The notes beneath the pieces were generated by a model. The model saw only the letters and a program-made list of their open reading frames with translations. It ran no database searches and was not told the DNA's origin. The position numbers were made by a program, and so were the translations under genes. 64,000 bases of DNA from Nocardioides sp. Root682 (GTDB taxonomy: Bacteria > Actinomycetota > Actinomycetes > Propionibacteriales > Nocardioidaceae): positions 2,505,664 to 2,569,663 of the forward strand of contig NZ_LMHJ01000001.1 of the NCBI RefSeq assembly GCF_001427795.1. Reading direction: 5' to 3'. Positions 1 through 7,242 of this stretch are shown piece by piece. The first letter of the stretch is position 1. Each line of letters opens with the position of its first letter.

Positions 1-684
1 CGTGACCGGGGCCCGCAACGGCATCACCACGGCGGTCTCGACGGTTCCGTCGACACCCCGTGGCACGTAGGGCAGGAAGGTGCGCGCGCGGCCGTCGGCC
101 ACCAGGTCGCGTGGCGTGCTCGGGCTCGCGCCCAGGGCGTGCACCCCGAACCAGTAGACACCGGCGCTCGGGGAGGGGAACCGCGTCCGCAGTGCGGCCT
201 GGGGTATCCGCAGCGTGTACGTCGCCACCTGGCCCGGCACGAGAGCGGCCACCTGTGCCTGGACCGCGGTCATCCGGTCGCCGACCGGGGCCTCGGCGTC
301 CTGGTCGGCGGCGACCTCCAGCTCGGCGGACGTGGTCATCACGCTCGCGCAGATCGTGCAGTCGGGCCCGGAGCCGAACATCGGGTAGAGGCTGACGTCC
401 GTCCAGGTCTCGAGGCCGACGTTGGTGATCGTGCCGCGCACGACGAGCGGCCCCGAGCGCGGCAGCGCCCCCGGCGTCAGCTGGTCGATGGTGATCGCCA
501 GTGGCGCGTCGTCGCCGTCATCGTCGGGCGTCGTCGCCACGGATGGGGTGGCGGTGGGGGCGTCGTACGCCGGGACGGTGGTGTCGTCGGCGCTGGCCGC
601 GGGACCGCCCAGGACGCTCGCGGTGAGGACCAGTCCGGTCAGTCCACCCGCGAGGGAGCGCAGGGGAGAACGACGGACGACCAC
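1..684 (-). CDS. DUF6049 family secreted/membrane protein, 3' part outside window
   Basis: Reading the minus strand from the GTG at 684 gives 228 uninterrupted codons that run off the window edge, so only the N-terminal part is present. It opens with a basic stretch (VVVRRSPLRS) and a hydrophobic signal sequence ending near ASADD, followed by an Ala/Thr/Pro/Asp-rich spacer and a beta-rich domain with motifs such as VVRGTITNVGLETW and a Cys pair (DCTIC) typical of the extracellular Ig-like part of DUF6049. In actinobacteria DUF6049 proteins usually sit next to cca and murJ, and cca is divergent here. Role unknown, probably cell envelope. A TACCCT hexamer lies 6 nt upstream of the GTG, so the mRNA is probably leaderless. 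Confidence 0.8.
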   Translation of the reverse strand, partial: MVVRRSPLRSLAGGLTGLVLTASVLGGPAASADDTTVPAYDAPTATPSVATTPDDDGDDAPLAITIDQLTPGALPRSGPLVVRGTITNVGLETWTDVSLYPMFGSGPDCTICASVMTTSAELEVAADQDAEAPVGDRMTAVQAQVAALVPGQVATYTLRIPQAALRTRFPSPSAGVYWFGVHALGASPSTPRDLVADGRARTFLPYVPRGVDGTVETAVVMPLRAPVT

Positions 685-690
685 GTTCCG

Positions 691-696
691 AGGGTA
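691..696 (-). promoter_or_regulatory. -10 hexamer TACCCT, leaderless start of DUF6049 gene
   Basis: TACCCT on the minus strand, 6 nt before the GTG at 684, with no Shine-Dalgarno sequence. This spacing puts the transcription start at or beside the start codon. Confidence 0.5.
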
Positions 697-758
697 GTGG
701 GGGCACCCGGCGTGCCAGCGGACCCCACGGCGAGGAAGGGGTCAGCGCCCGCAGCGCC

Positions 759-764
759 TAGACT
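759..764 (+). promoter_or_regulatory. -10 hexamer TAGACT, leaderless start of cca
   Basis: TAGACT followed by 8 nt and the GTG at 773. No ribosome-binding site is visible. It is divergent from the TACCCT element of the DUF6049 gene 60 bp away. Confidence 0.5.
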
Positions 765-772
765 CCTGCGCC

Positions 773-2260
773 GTGACCGACCCCGCTGACGCCCACGAAG
801 GTCAGGGGCCCGCTGCCCCGCTGCGGCTGGTCGACGTACAGGCGGCCGTCACGGCCGAGCTGGACCGGATCGCACCGGTGATCGACGACCTCGGCCGCCT
901 CTTCGAAGCGGCCGGGCACGAGCTGGCCCTCGTCGGCGGGCCGGTGCGGGACGCGATGCTGGGACGTCGTTCCAACGACCTCGACTTCGCGACCTCGGCG
1001 CGACCCGAGCAGACCGAGAAGCTGTTGCGCGCCTGGGGCGACGCGTGGTGGGACATGGGTCGCGACTTCGGCACCATCGGCTGCCGCAAGGGCGACTGGG
1101 TGGTCGAGGTGACGACCTACCGTTCCGAGGAGTACGACGCCGACTCCCGCAAGCCCGAGGTGCAGTACGGCGACACGCTGGCCGGTGACCTGGGGCGCCG
1201 CGACTTCAGCGTCAACGCCATGGCGGTGCGGGTGCCCGGCCGCGTGATCGAGGACCCGTTCGGCGGCGTGCTGGACCTGGCGCACCAGGTGCTCCGCACG
1301 CCGGGGACCCCCGAGCAGTCCTTCTCGGACGACCCGCTGCGGATGATGCGCGCCGCCCGTTTCGCCTCCCAGCTCGGTTTCACGGTCGACCCGGACGTGG
1401 TCCGGGCGATGACCGAGATGGCTGAGCGGATCGAGATCGTCTCCGCGGAGCGGGTGCGCGACGAGCTGGTCAAGCTGATCTGCGCCGACCACCCCCGCCA
1501 GGGGCTGTCGCTCCTCGTGGAGACCGGGCTGGCCGAGCACGTCCTGCCGGAGCTGCCCGCGCTCAAGCTCGAACGCGACGAGCACCACAGCCACAAGGAC
1601 GTCTACGACCACACCCTGACCGTGCTCGAGCAGGCCATCGACCTCGAGCCGCGCCTGGCCGAGCGGGCCGGTATTGCGGCTCCGGACTTCGTGTCCCGCT
1701 TCGCCGCGCTCATGCACGACGTCGGCAAGCCGAGGACCCGGCGCTTCCAGGACGACGGGGTGGTCACCTTCCACCACCACGACGTCGTCGGCGCCAAGCT
1801 GACCCGCAAGCGGATGAAGGCCTTGCGCTTCTCCAACGACCAGATCGAAGCGGTCGGCGACCTGGTCGAGCTGCACCTGCGCTTCCACGGCTACGGCTCC
1901 GGTGAGTGGACCGACTCCGCCGTACGCCGCTACGTCCGCGACGCCGGCGACCAGCTCGAGCGCCTGCACGTGCTCACCCGCGCCGACTGCACCACCCGCA
2001 ACAAGCGCAAGGCCGACCGCCTGAGCCGGACGTACGACGACCTGGAAGCCCGCATCGACCGGCTCAACGAGGAGGAGGAGCTCGCCTCCCTCCGCCCGGA
2101 CCTCGACGGCAACCAGATCATGGAGATCCTCGGCATCGGTCCCGGCCGCGACGTCGGCGAGGCCTACAAGTTCCTCATGGAGCAGCGCCTCGACAACGGC
2201 CCGATGGCCGAGGCGGACGCGATCGCCGCTCTCCAGCAGTGGTGGGCGGCTCGTCACTGA
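773..2260 (+). CDS. cca: CCA tRNA nucleotidyltransferase
   Basis: Adds or repairs the 3'-terminal CCA of tRNAs in the cytoplasm, using CTP and ATP. The 495-residue protein has the class II nucleotidyltransferase head: GGPVRD near residue 57, the metal-binding DLDF near 72, RRDFSVNAMA near 145 and the DDPLRMMRAARFA primer-binding stretch near 190. It is followed by an HD phosphohydrolase domain with HDVGKPRTRRF near residue 314, as usual for actinobacterial CCA enzymes. The GTG start at 773 is supported by a TAGACT -10 element 8 nt upstream. The gene is divergent from the DUF6049 gene, the common actinobacterial arrangement. Length and motifs are complete. Confidence 0.96.
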   Translation: MTDPADAHEGQGPAAPLRLVDVQAAVTAELDRIAPVIDDLGRLFEAAGHELALVGGPVRDAMLGRRSNDLDFATSARPEQTEKLLRAWGDAWWDMGRDFGTIGCRKGDWVVEVTTYRSEEYDADSRKPEVQYGDTLAGDLGRRDFSVNAMAVRVPGRVIEDPFGGVLDLAHQVLRTPGTPEQSFSDDPLRMMRAARFASQLGFTVDPDVVRAMTEMAERIEIVSAERVRDELVKLICADHPRQGLSLLVETGLAEHVLPELPALKLERDEHHSHKDVYDHTLTVLEQAIDLEPRLAERAGIAAPDFVSRFAALMHDVGKPRTRRFQDDGVVTFHHHDVVGAKLTRKRMKALRFSNDQIEAVGDLVELHLRFHGYGSGEWTDSAVRRYVRDAGDQLERLHVLTRADCTTRNKRKADRLSRTYDDLEARIDRLNEEEELASLRPDLDGNQIMEILGIGPGRDVGEAYKFLMEQRLDNGPMAEADAIAALQQWWAARH

Positions 2261-2299
2261 CGAACGTGTCGTGAATTTGCCGGATCCACGACGGATTCG

Positions 2300-3019
2300 T
2301 CAGGTGCGTGGCACGCTGCGGGGCGGCCGTTGGGGGCCCAGCACGTCCTCGGTGGCCGCCAGCTCGTCGTACCAGGGCTTGCCGAGGACCGATTCGGCCC
2401 GGTCCTCGACCACCGACCTGTCCGCGGAGACCAGGTCGACGGCAACGACGTCATCGATCGTCAGTACGTACGCGGTGGAATCGGTGAGGCCGAGGACTGC
2501 CGGCTCGAGCTCGGCGTAGAGCTCCTCGAGGCCGACACCGTGTCCCATTCCGTCGGTGCTCCGAACGATCTCCTCGCCCTCGACGAGGTCGACCACCACC
2601 AGCTTCCACGGCATCCGGTCGGCTTCGAGGAACGCGAGGTGGCGACCGTCGGGCGACACGTGAAGGCTGTCGGGGTAGGGGTGTGCGCCGACGGTCGACA
2701 CCTCTCCGTCCACGCTCACCACGTGCAGCTCGTCGTCATCCTCGGGCAGGAAGTAGACGCCGGCCCCGCCGACGACGTACACCTCGATCGGCTGGCCCGC
2801 GTCGACCGTGGTGCCGTCGGGAAGCGTGACCACGTTGCCGGAGACGCTGGTCTTCCCGGGCACGACCGGGTCCTTCGCCGACGACCAATCCCCGACCGGT
2901 GGCCCGTCCTTGGGGTCGCGGATCAGCCACACCCCGACACCGACGAGCAGCACCAGGATCAACGCCGCGCCGCCGTAGAGCAGCAAGGCTCGTGGTCGAC
3001 GACCACTGCGGGTTCCCAT
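2300..3019 (-). CDS. membrane-anchored protein of unknown function
   Basis: A protein of about 239 residues with a basic N-terminus (GTRSGRRPRA) and one clear transmembrane helix (LLLYGGAALILVLLVGVGVWLI), then an extracytoplasmic part with propeller-like phrases (LHVSPDGRHLAFLEADR) as in TolB/WD40-type repeats. I do not recognise the family. I chose the ATG at 3019 because GGAG lies about 9 nt upstream; TTG at 3037 or ATG at 3034 would add up to six residues and overlap the stop of the upstream gene. It is downstream of and probably co-transcribed with the propeller protein at 3034-4707, and both have beta-propeller character, so they may act together at the cell surface. That is inference only. 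Confidence 0.7.
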   Translation of the reverse strand: MGTRSGRRPRALLLYGGAALILVLLVGVGVWLIRDPKDGPPVGDWSSAKDPVVPGKTSVSGNVVTLPDGTTVDAGQPIEVYVVGGAGVYFLPEDDDELHVVSVDGEVSTVGAHPYPDSLHVSPDGRHLAFLEADRMPWKLVVVDLVEGEEIVRSTDGMGHGVGLEELYAELEPAVLGLTDSTAYVLTIDDVVAVDLVSADRSVVEDRAESVLGKPWYDELAATEDVLGPQRPPRSVPRT

Positions 3020-3033
3020 GCAGTGAGTCTCCA

Positions 3034-4707
3034 TCAACCGAGGGTGCCGAGGAATCGCAGGAGGTTCTGGACGTCACCGGCGACGCCGTCGTCGGTCTTC
3101 TCGTAGTCGAGGGCGGACTGGACCAGCCCTTGCGCCGTCAGGTCCGCAGTGACCCGGCTCTCGTCCAGCCAGTCGGCGGTGGTGTCGAGGTGGCCGACCA
3201 GGGCGGTCGCGAAGGTCGCCGCTTGCGGGACGCCACCGAGGGCGCGAGCAGGCAGGGTGAGTCGGTCGATCTCGGTCTTCGTACGGTCGATTCCGGCCTC
3301 GGCCTCCCGAAACGACGAAGCCGCCTCGGTGAGGGTGGTGGGCTCGACTTCGACGACGCCGCTCGTCAGACCGAGCTCGGAGTACGGCGTCAAGGTCATG
3401 TTCATGGATCCCCACATGTCCTGGGGAGGCGTGTTCGGTGGCCGGTGCGAGTACTTGGACGAGCCCGACTCGTAGGTGGTGACGATGCCTTCCGGGAGCA
3501 GGACGAGGCCCTCGGCCATGTTGGGCAGACGTTCGGACCCGACCTCGAGGCCGGTGGCCCGGTCGACCGCGATCAGCTCACTGTCGAACCCACGCTTGAA
3601 GGACGTGCTGAAGAAGATGTGGCCGTCGGTCACCGCGATGCCCTGGGTGCGCGGAGGCGCGTCGTAGGGCCCGTCGCCGGTCGGCACCCACTTCCCCGTG
3701 TCGGGGTCCTTCTCGTAGGTGTAGAGCTTGCCGGTGTCCTTCTCGGAGAACGTCCCGACGTAGAGGATGCCGCGGTCGATGGTCGAGTAGGCACCTGCGG
3801 CGACTTCCTGCGGCTCGCCCTGCACGGCTACGGGATCCCCCGGCGCCGAGGCAAGGATGTCTGCCATCGAGTACTGGTAGAGGCGGCCCGGGTTGCCCGA
3901 GGACGACACGTAGACCTGGCCGTCGTGGACCGACACGCCGCCAGCGTGGCTCGGAGCGGCACCGCCGTCAGGAGCGCCGAGGTCGACCGAGCGGATCACC
4001 TCGCCGGTGTCGGGATCGATGAGCGAGAGGGTTGCCCGGTCGTCGTCGCGTCCGTCGCCGCCGGAGTCGTAGCTGGTCTGGACGAGGTTTCCGGTCACCG
4101 GGTCGTAGCCGAGACCCTGCGGAATCATCATGCCGTCGTCGTCCCCGGTCGCCAGGGTGTCCGGGATCGCCGGACCGATGCTCGTCGGATCATCCAGGTC
4201 GAACCGCAATGAGCGCGCAAGGCCGTTCTCGAGCCACGCCAGTTGTTCGTCGGTGAAGCCGTCGGTGGTGAAGAAGTCACGGGCACTGTCGAGCAGGCCG
4301 CCGTACGTCGTCGCGACCTCTTCGAGCTTCGTCATCACGTCGATCCGGGCGAGCAGGAAGAACAGGGGCGAGACGTAGCTGTCCTTGTGGTCTCGCCACC
4401 ACTCGATGATCCGCGTCGCCTGCAGCTCCATCCACTCGTAGTCAGCGGTCGCTCGGTCCACGCCCAGCTTGGCGCGGTTCAACCGGACCAGGCCGACCTG
4501 CGCTGCGGCGTTCGCTGCCCAGGCCTTCATGTTGAAGCGGGTGCTCGCGTCGGGGCTGTCCCAGGTGGGCACGCTGGCGGCGTAGCGGACATGGTCGATG
4601 CATCCGTCGACATTCAGAATGGCCAGGTGAAGGTCGGCTGACAGCGTGGTCAGCGTCGTGACGTTGCCAGAGGCGAGCTGTCGGTAGATCTTCTCCGGGC
4701 CGGTCAC
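3034..4707 (-). CDS. candidate type VII (ESX)-secreted protein with beta-propeller domain
   Basis: 557 residues, no signal peptide and no membrane segment. Three regions are visible: an alpha-helical N-terminal region (about 1-180) rich in Trp and Ala; a central region (about 190-440) with repeated propeller-like phrases (LSLIDPDTGEVIRSVDLG, GVSVHDGQVYVSSSGNPGRL, GIAVTDGHIFFSTSF); and a C-terminal helical region (about 448-540) that resembles EspC/WXG100-like ESX substrates (VVEVEPTTLTEAASSFREAE). It contains Y535-E-K-T-D539, the YxxxD/E signal of type VII secretion. No ESX machinery is in the window. The GTG start at 4707 has an AGG-type ribosome-binding site 8 nt upstream. It overlaps or abuts the membrane protein gene downstream. 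The secretion assignment is inference from the motif and the helical context. Confidence 0.7.
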   Translation of the reverse strand: MTGPEKIYRQLASGNVTTLTTLSADLHLAILNVDGCIDHVRYAASVPTWDSPDASTRFNMKAWAANAAAQVGLVRLNRAKLGVDRATADYEWMELQATRIIEWWRDHKDSYVSPLFFLLARIDVMTKLEEVATTYGGLLDSARDFFTTDGFTDEQLAWLENGLARSLRFDLDDPTSIGPAIPDTLATGDDDGMMIPQGLGYDPVTGNLVQTSYDSGGDGRDDDRATLSLIDPDTGEVIRSVDLGAPDGGAAPSHAGGVSVHDGQVYVSSSGNPGRLYQYSMADILASAPGDPVAVQGEPQEVAAGAYSTIDRGILYVGTFSEKDTGKLYTYEKDPDTGKWVPTGDGPYDAPPRTQGIAVTDGHIFFSTSFKRGFDSELIAVDRATGLEVGSERLPNMAEGLVLLPEGIVTTYESGSSKYSHRPPNTPPQDMWGSMNMTLTPYSELGLTSGVVEVEPTTLTEAASSFREAEAGIDRTKTEIDRLTLPARALGGVPQAATFATALVGHLDTTADWLDESRVTADLTAQGLVQSALDYEKTDDGVAGDVQNLLRFLGTLG

Positions 4708-4714
4708 GCGATGT

Positions 4715-4730
4715 ACCTGCCCTTTCAGGT
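4715..4730. promoter_or_regulatory. inverted repeat ACCTG-N6-CAGGT in divergent intergenic region
   Basis: ACCTG at 4715-4719 and CAGGT at 4726-4730, just upstream of the propeller-protein GTG and within the 116-bp region shared with the divergent SRPBCC gene. The position suits an operator. The short arms make it weak evidence. Confidence 0.25.
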
Positions 4731-4811
4731 CTGTCCGGAAACGGGGACGGGGTGGGTGGGCGGCCGGCCATGTCCTACCTGGGACGGATGTCGCAGACCC
4801 CTACCAGCCGG

Positions 4812-4817
4812 TAACCT
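4812..4817 (+). promoter_or_regulatory. -10 hexamer TAACCT, leaderless start of SRPBCC gene
   Basis: TAACCT followed by 6 nt and the ATG at 4824. No ribosome-binding site is visible. Confidence 0.5.
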
Positions 4818-4823
4818 CCGGGC

Positions 4824-5306
4824 ATGGCTGACACGATCGAAAAGCTCCTCGAAGACTCCATCGAGATCGACGCCCCCGCCGACAAGGTCTGGGCGCTGGT
4901 CACCGACATTCCCGCGATGTCCAAGCGCAGCCCCCAGGTCGTGAAGTCGACCGTCAAGGGTGGCGTGGTCAAGGAAGGTGCGACCTTCCGCAACCTCAAC
5001 AGGCAGGGCATCAAGCGCTGGCCCACGAACGGCAAGGTGGTGCGCTTCACCGCCCCCACCGATTCCTCGGTCGGCGAGTTCGCGTTCCGGATCCGCGAGA
5101 ACTGGACCATCTGGTCCTTCGAGCTGGAGCCGACCGCCACCGGCGGCACCCGCCTCACCGAGCGCCGCGAGGCGCCCGACGGCATCTCGAAGCTGTCGAA
5201 GGTCCTCACCAAGACCGTCCTCGGTGGCCAGAAGCCCTTCACCGCGGAACTGTGCGGAGGCATCCGCCAGACCCTCGAGAAGATCAAGGCGGAGGCCGAG
5301 GCCTGA
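4824..5306 (+). CDS. SRPBCC family protein
   Basis: 160 residues with the START/SRPBCC lipid-binding fold pattern: an N-terminal beta strand and helix (SIEIDAPADKVWALVTDIPAMSKRSP), central strands including the conserved WTIWSFELEPTATGGTRLTERRE, and a long amphipathic C-terminal helix. Such proteins bind hydrophobic ligands or act as cyclase/dehydratase-like enzymes; nothing here fixes the ligand. No signal peptide, so probably cytoplasmic. The ATG at 4824 follows a TAACCT hexamer by 6 nt. A strong shared terminator separates it from convergent ino1. Confidence 0.88.
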   Translation: MADTIEKLLEDSIEIDAPADKVWALVTDIPAMSKRSPQVVKSTVKGGVVKEGATFRNLNRQGIKRWPTNGKVVRFTAPTDSSVGEFAFRIRENWTIWSFELEPTATGGTRLTERREAPDGISKLSKVLTKTVLGGQKPFTAELCGGIRQTLEKIKAEAEA

Positions 5307-5327
5307 GCTGAGGCGCCCATCGACGAC

Positions 5328-5362
5328 GAAGGGCCGGTTCCCCGTGGGGGAACCGGCCCTTC
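5328..5362. terminator. bidirectional terminator hairpin between SRPBCC gene and ino1
   Basis: A perfect 16-bp inverted repeat (arms 5328-5343 and 5347-5362) with a 3-nt GTG loop sits between two convergent stop codons. There is no long T run on either strand, but the stem is exceptionally stable and each arm ends in AA/TT, so it can serve both genes. Confidence 0.75.
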
Positions 5363-5378
5363 GGCAGTTGCTACGAGG

Positions 5379-6464
5379 TCACTCGTCGCCGGAGATGAAC
5401 TTCTCCAGCAGGAGGCGACCCTCGGTGTCCTCGATCTGAACCGGCGGGCTCTTCATGAGGTACGCCGACGCGGCGATGATCGGGCCACCGACGCCACGGT
5501 CCAGGGCGATCTTCGCGGCGCGCACGGCGTCGATGATGATGCCGGCGGAGTTCGGGGAGTCCCAGACCTCGAGCTTGTACTCGAGGTTGAGCGGGACGTC
5601 ACCGAAGGCGCGACCCTCGAGGCGGACGTAGGCCCACTTGCGGTCGTCGAGCCACGCGACGTAGTCGGACGGGCCGATGTGGACGTTCTTGCTGTCCGTC
5701 AGGTTGGCCAGCGAACCGGTGAGGTTCGAGGTCACGGCCTGGGTCTTGGAGACCTTCTTGGACTCGAGGCGCTCGCGCTCGAGCATGTTCTTGAAGTCCA
5801 TGTTGCCGCCGACGTTGAGCTGGTACGTGCGGTCCAGCGCCACGCCACGGTCTTCGAACAGCTTCGCCATCACGCGGTGCGTGATGGTCGCGCCGACCTG
5901 CGACTTGATGTCGTCACCGACGATCGGGACGCCGGCGTCCTCGAACTTCTTGGCCCACTCGGGGTCGGAGGCGATGAAGACGGGCAGGGCGTTGACGAAG
6001 GCCACGCCCGCGTCGATCGCGCACTGGGCGTAGAACTTGTCGGCCTCTTCGGAACCAACGGGCAGGTACGAGACCAGCACGTCGACCTTGGCGTCCTTGA
6101 GGGCCTGGACGACGTCGACCGCCTCGGCGGCGGACTCCTCGATCGTCATCCGGTAGTACTTGCCGAGACCGTCGAGCGTCGGGCCGCGCTGGACCTCGAC
6201 ACCGAGGGTCGGGACCTCGGCGATCTGGATGGTGTTGTTCTCGGAGGCGTTGATGGCCTCGGAGAGGTCCTTGCCGACCTTCTTGTCGTCGACGTCGAAC
6301 GCGGCGACGAACTGGACGTCAGAGACGTGGTACTGACCGAACTTCACGTGCATGAGCCCCGGGACGGTGCTCGTCGCATCGGCGTCCCGGTAGTACTGCA
6401 CGCCCTGGATCAGGGACGTGGCGCAGTTGCCCACGCCGGCGATCGCTACTCGAACCGAACCCAT
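5379..6464 (-). CDS. ino1: inositol-3-phosphate synthase
   Basis: Converts glucose 6-phosphate to 1L-myo-inositol 1-phosphate with NAD, the first step to phosphatidylinositol, PI-mannosides and mycothiol in actinobacteria. 361 residues, the short actinobacterial form. The Rossmann motif [13 protein letters not shown] is at residues 5-17; NAD- and substrate-binding stretches such as [19 protein letters not shown], the catalytic-core [15 protein letters not shown] and [11 protein letters not shown] are intact. I chose ATG at 6464 because AGGAAGGA lies upstream; the longer frame from 6506 adds 14 residues unlike the family. The padR gene lies upstream on the same strand, 63 nt away, as in mycobacteria. 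Confidence 0.95.
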   Translation of the reverse strand: MGSVRVAIAGVGNCATSLIQGVQYYRDADATSTVPGLMHVKFGQYHVSDVQFVAAFDVDDKKVGKDLSEAINASENNTIQIAEVPTLGVEVQRGPTLDGLGKYYRMTIEESAAEAVDVVQALKDAKVDVLVSYLPVGSEEADKFYAQCAIDAGVAFVNALPVFIASDPEWAKKFEDAGVPIVGDDIKSQVGATITHRVMAKLFEDRGVALDRTYQLNVGGNMDFKNMLERERLESKKVSKTQAVTSNLTGSLANLTDSKNVHIGPSDYVAWLDDRKWAYVRLEGRAFGDVPLNLEYKLEVWDSPNSAGIIIDAVRAAKIALDRGVGGPIIAASAYLMKSPPVQIEDTEGRLLLEKFISGDE

Positions 6465-6527
6465 CGGGTGTGTTCCTTCCTGGTACTCATGACTGTGACT
6501 GTTCATGAACGTGTGCTGGATGTGTGA

Positions 6528-7124
6528 TCAAGAAGCCGACGGTGTCGGCGTCTCGGGCGCTGCTTCGGCGCGCGACTGCCCGAATGTCTGGGCACCGCGC
6601 TCGGCGTTGATGAGGTCCGAGAGCCATCGGACCTCTCGCTCGACCGATTCGACGCCGTGCCTCTGGAGCTCTGAGGCGTAGCGGTCGGCTTCCTTCTGGG
6701 TCATCGCGAGGTCGCGCTGAACCCGTTCCAGCCGCTCCTGGAGCCGCGAGCGACGTCCTTCGAGGACGCGCAGCCGGATCTCCATGTCGGTGGAGGAGAA
6801 GAACCGGAACCGGATGTCGAAGTTGTCGTCCTCCCATGCAGCAGGACCCACCTCCGACATGAGGCGCTGGAACTCCTCGGTGCCCTGAGGGGTCACCTCG
6901 TAGACGATCCGCTGCCGCCGGCTCTGGGGACCCGACGGAACGACTTCCTCGATGAGGCTGCCGCGGAGCATCTTCTTCAACGCCGGGTAGAGCGAGCCGT
7001 ACGAAAGCAGCCGGCCCCATCCGAGCATCAGGTTGAGCCGCTTGCGCAGCTCGTAGCCGTGCATGGGTCCCTCGTGCAGCAGTCCGAGGACTGCCAACTC
7101 GATGGTGTCGCCACGCCGTGCCAT
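6528..7124 (-). CDS. PadR family transcriptional regulator
   Basis: 198 residues. An N-terminal winged helix-turn-helix typical of PadR (ELAVLGLLHEGPMHGYELRKRL, then SYGSLYPALKKM) is followed by the C-terminal helical dimerisation region (about 85-190) with heptad-like sequence (RLQERLERVQRDLAMTQKEADRYASELQRHG). It probably represses its own gene: a 13-bp palindrome covers the -10 hexamer directly upstream of its ATG, and the divergent PBP gene starts about 120 bp away. Co-directional with ino1, so it may also affect inositol synthesis. The effector is unknown. Confidence 0.92.
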   Translation of the reverse strand: MARRGDTIELAVLGLLHEGPMHGYELRKRLNLMLGWGRLLSYGSLYPALKKMLRGSLIEEVVPSGPQSRRQRIVYEVTPQGTEEFQRLMSEVGPAAWEDDNFDIRFRFFSSTDMEIRLRVLEGRRSRLQERLERVQRDLAMTQKEADRYASELQRHGVESVEREVRWLSDLINAERGAQTFGQSRAEAAPETPTPSAS

Positions 7125-7130
7125 GCGACC

Positions 7131-7143
7131 TATCGTAGCGATA
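7131..7143. promoter_or_regulatory. palindrome TATCGTAGCGATA over the padR -10 element (candidate PadR operator)
   Basis: Perfect 5-bp arms (TATCG/CGATA) around TAG. On the minus strand it contains TACGAT (7132-7137), which sits 7 nt before the padR ATG at 7124 and is the likely -10 hexamer of a leaderless transcript. A repressor bound here would block the promoter, so autoregulation is the simplest reading. Confidence 0.5.
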
Positions 7144-7229
7144 TATCCACGGAACGTGAACTTTCGATGGATCGAGAGTGTCCTTGCGACGACCGTCGGT
7201 CACGAATCGGGTGACACAGGTGTGCGCCG

Positions 7230-7235
7230 TACCCT
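7230..7235 (+). promoter_or_regulatory. -10 hexamer TACCCT, leaderless start of PBP gene
   Basis: TACCCT followed by 7 nt and the GTG at 7243. This decides the start among several in-frame candidates upstream (7063, 7222). Confidence 0.5.
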
Positions 7236-7242
7236 GTGGTGC

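Noticed and set aside
1906..2274. Small plus-strand frame inside cca
   Set aside because: Arg/Pro-rich frame-shifted shadow of the cca coding sequence without a ribosome-binding site.
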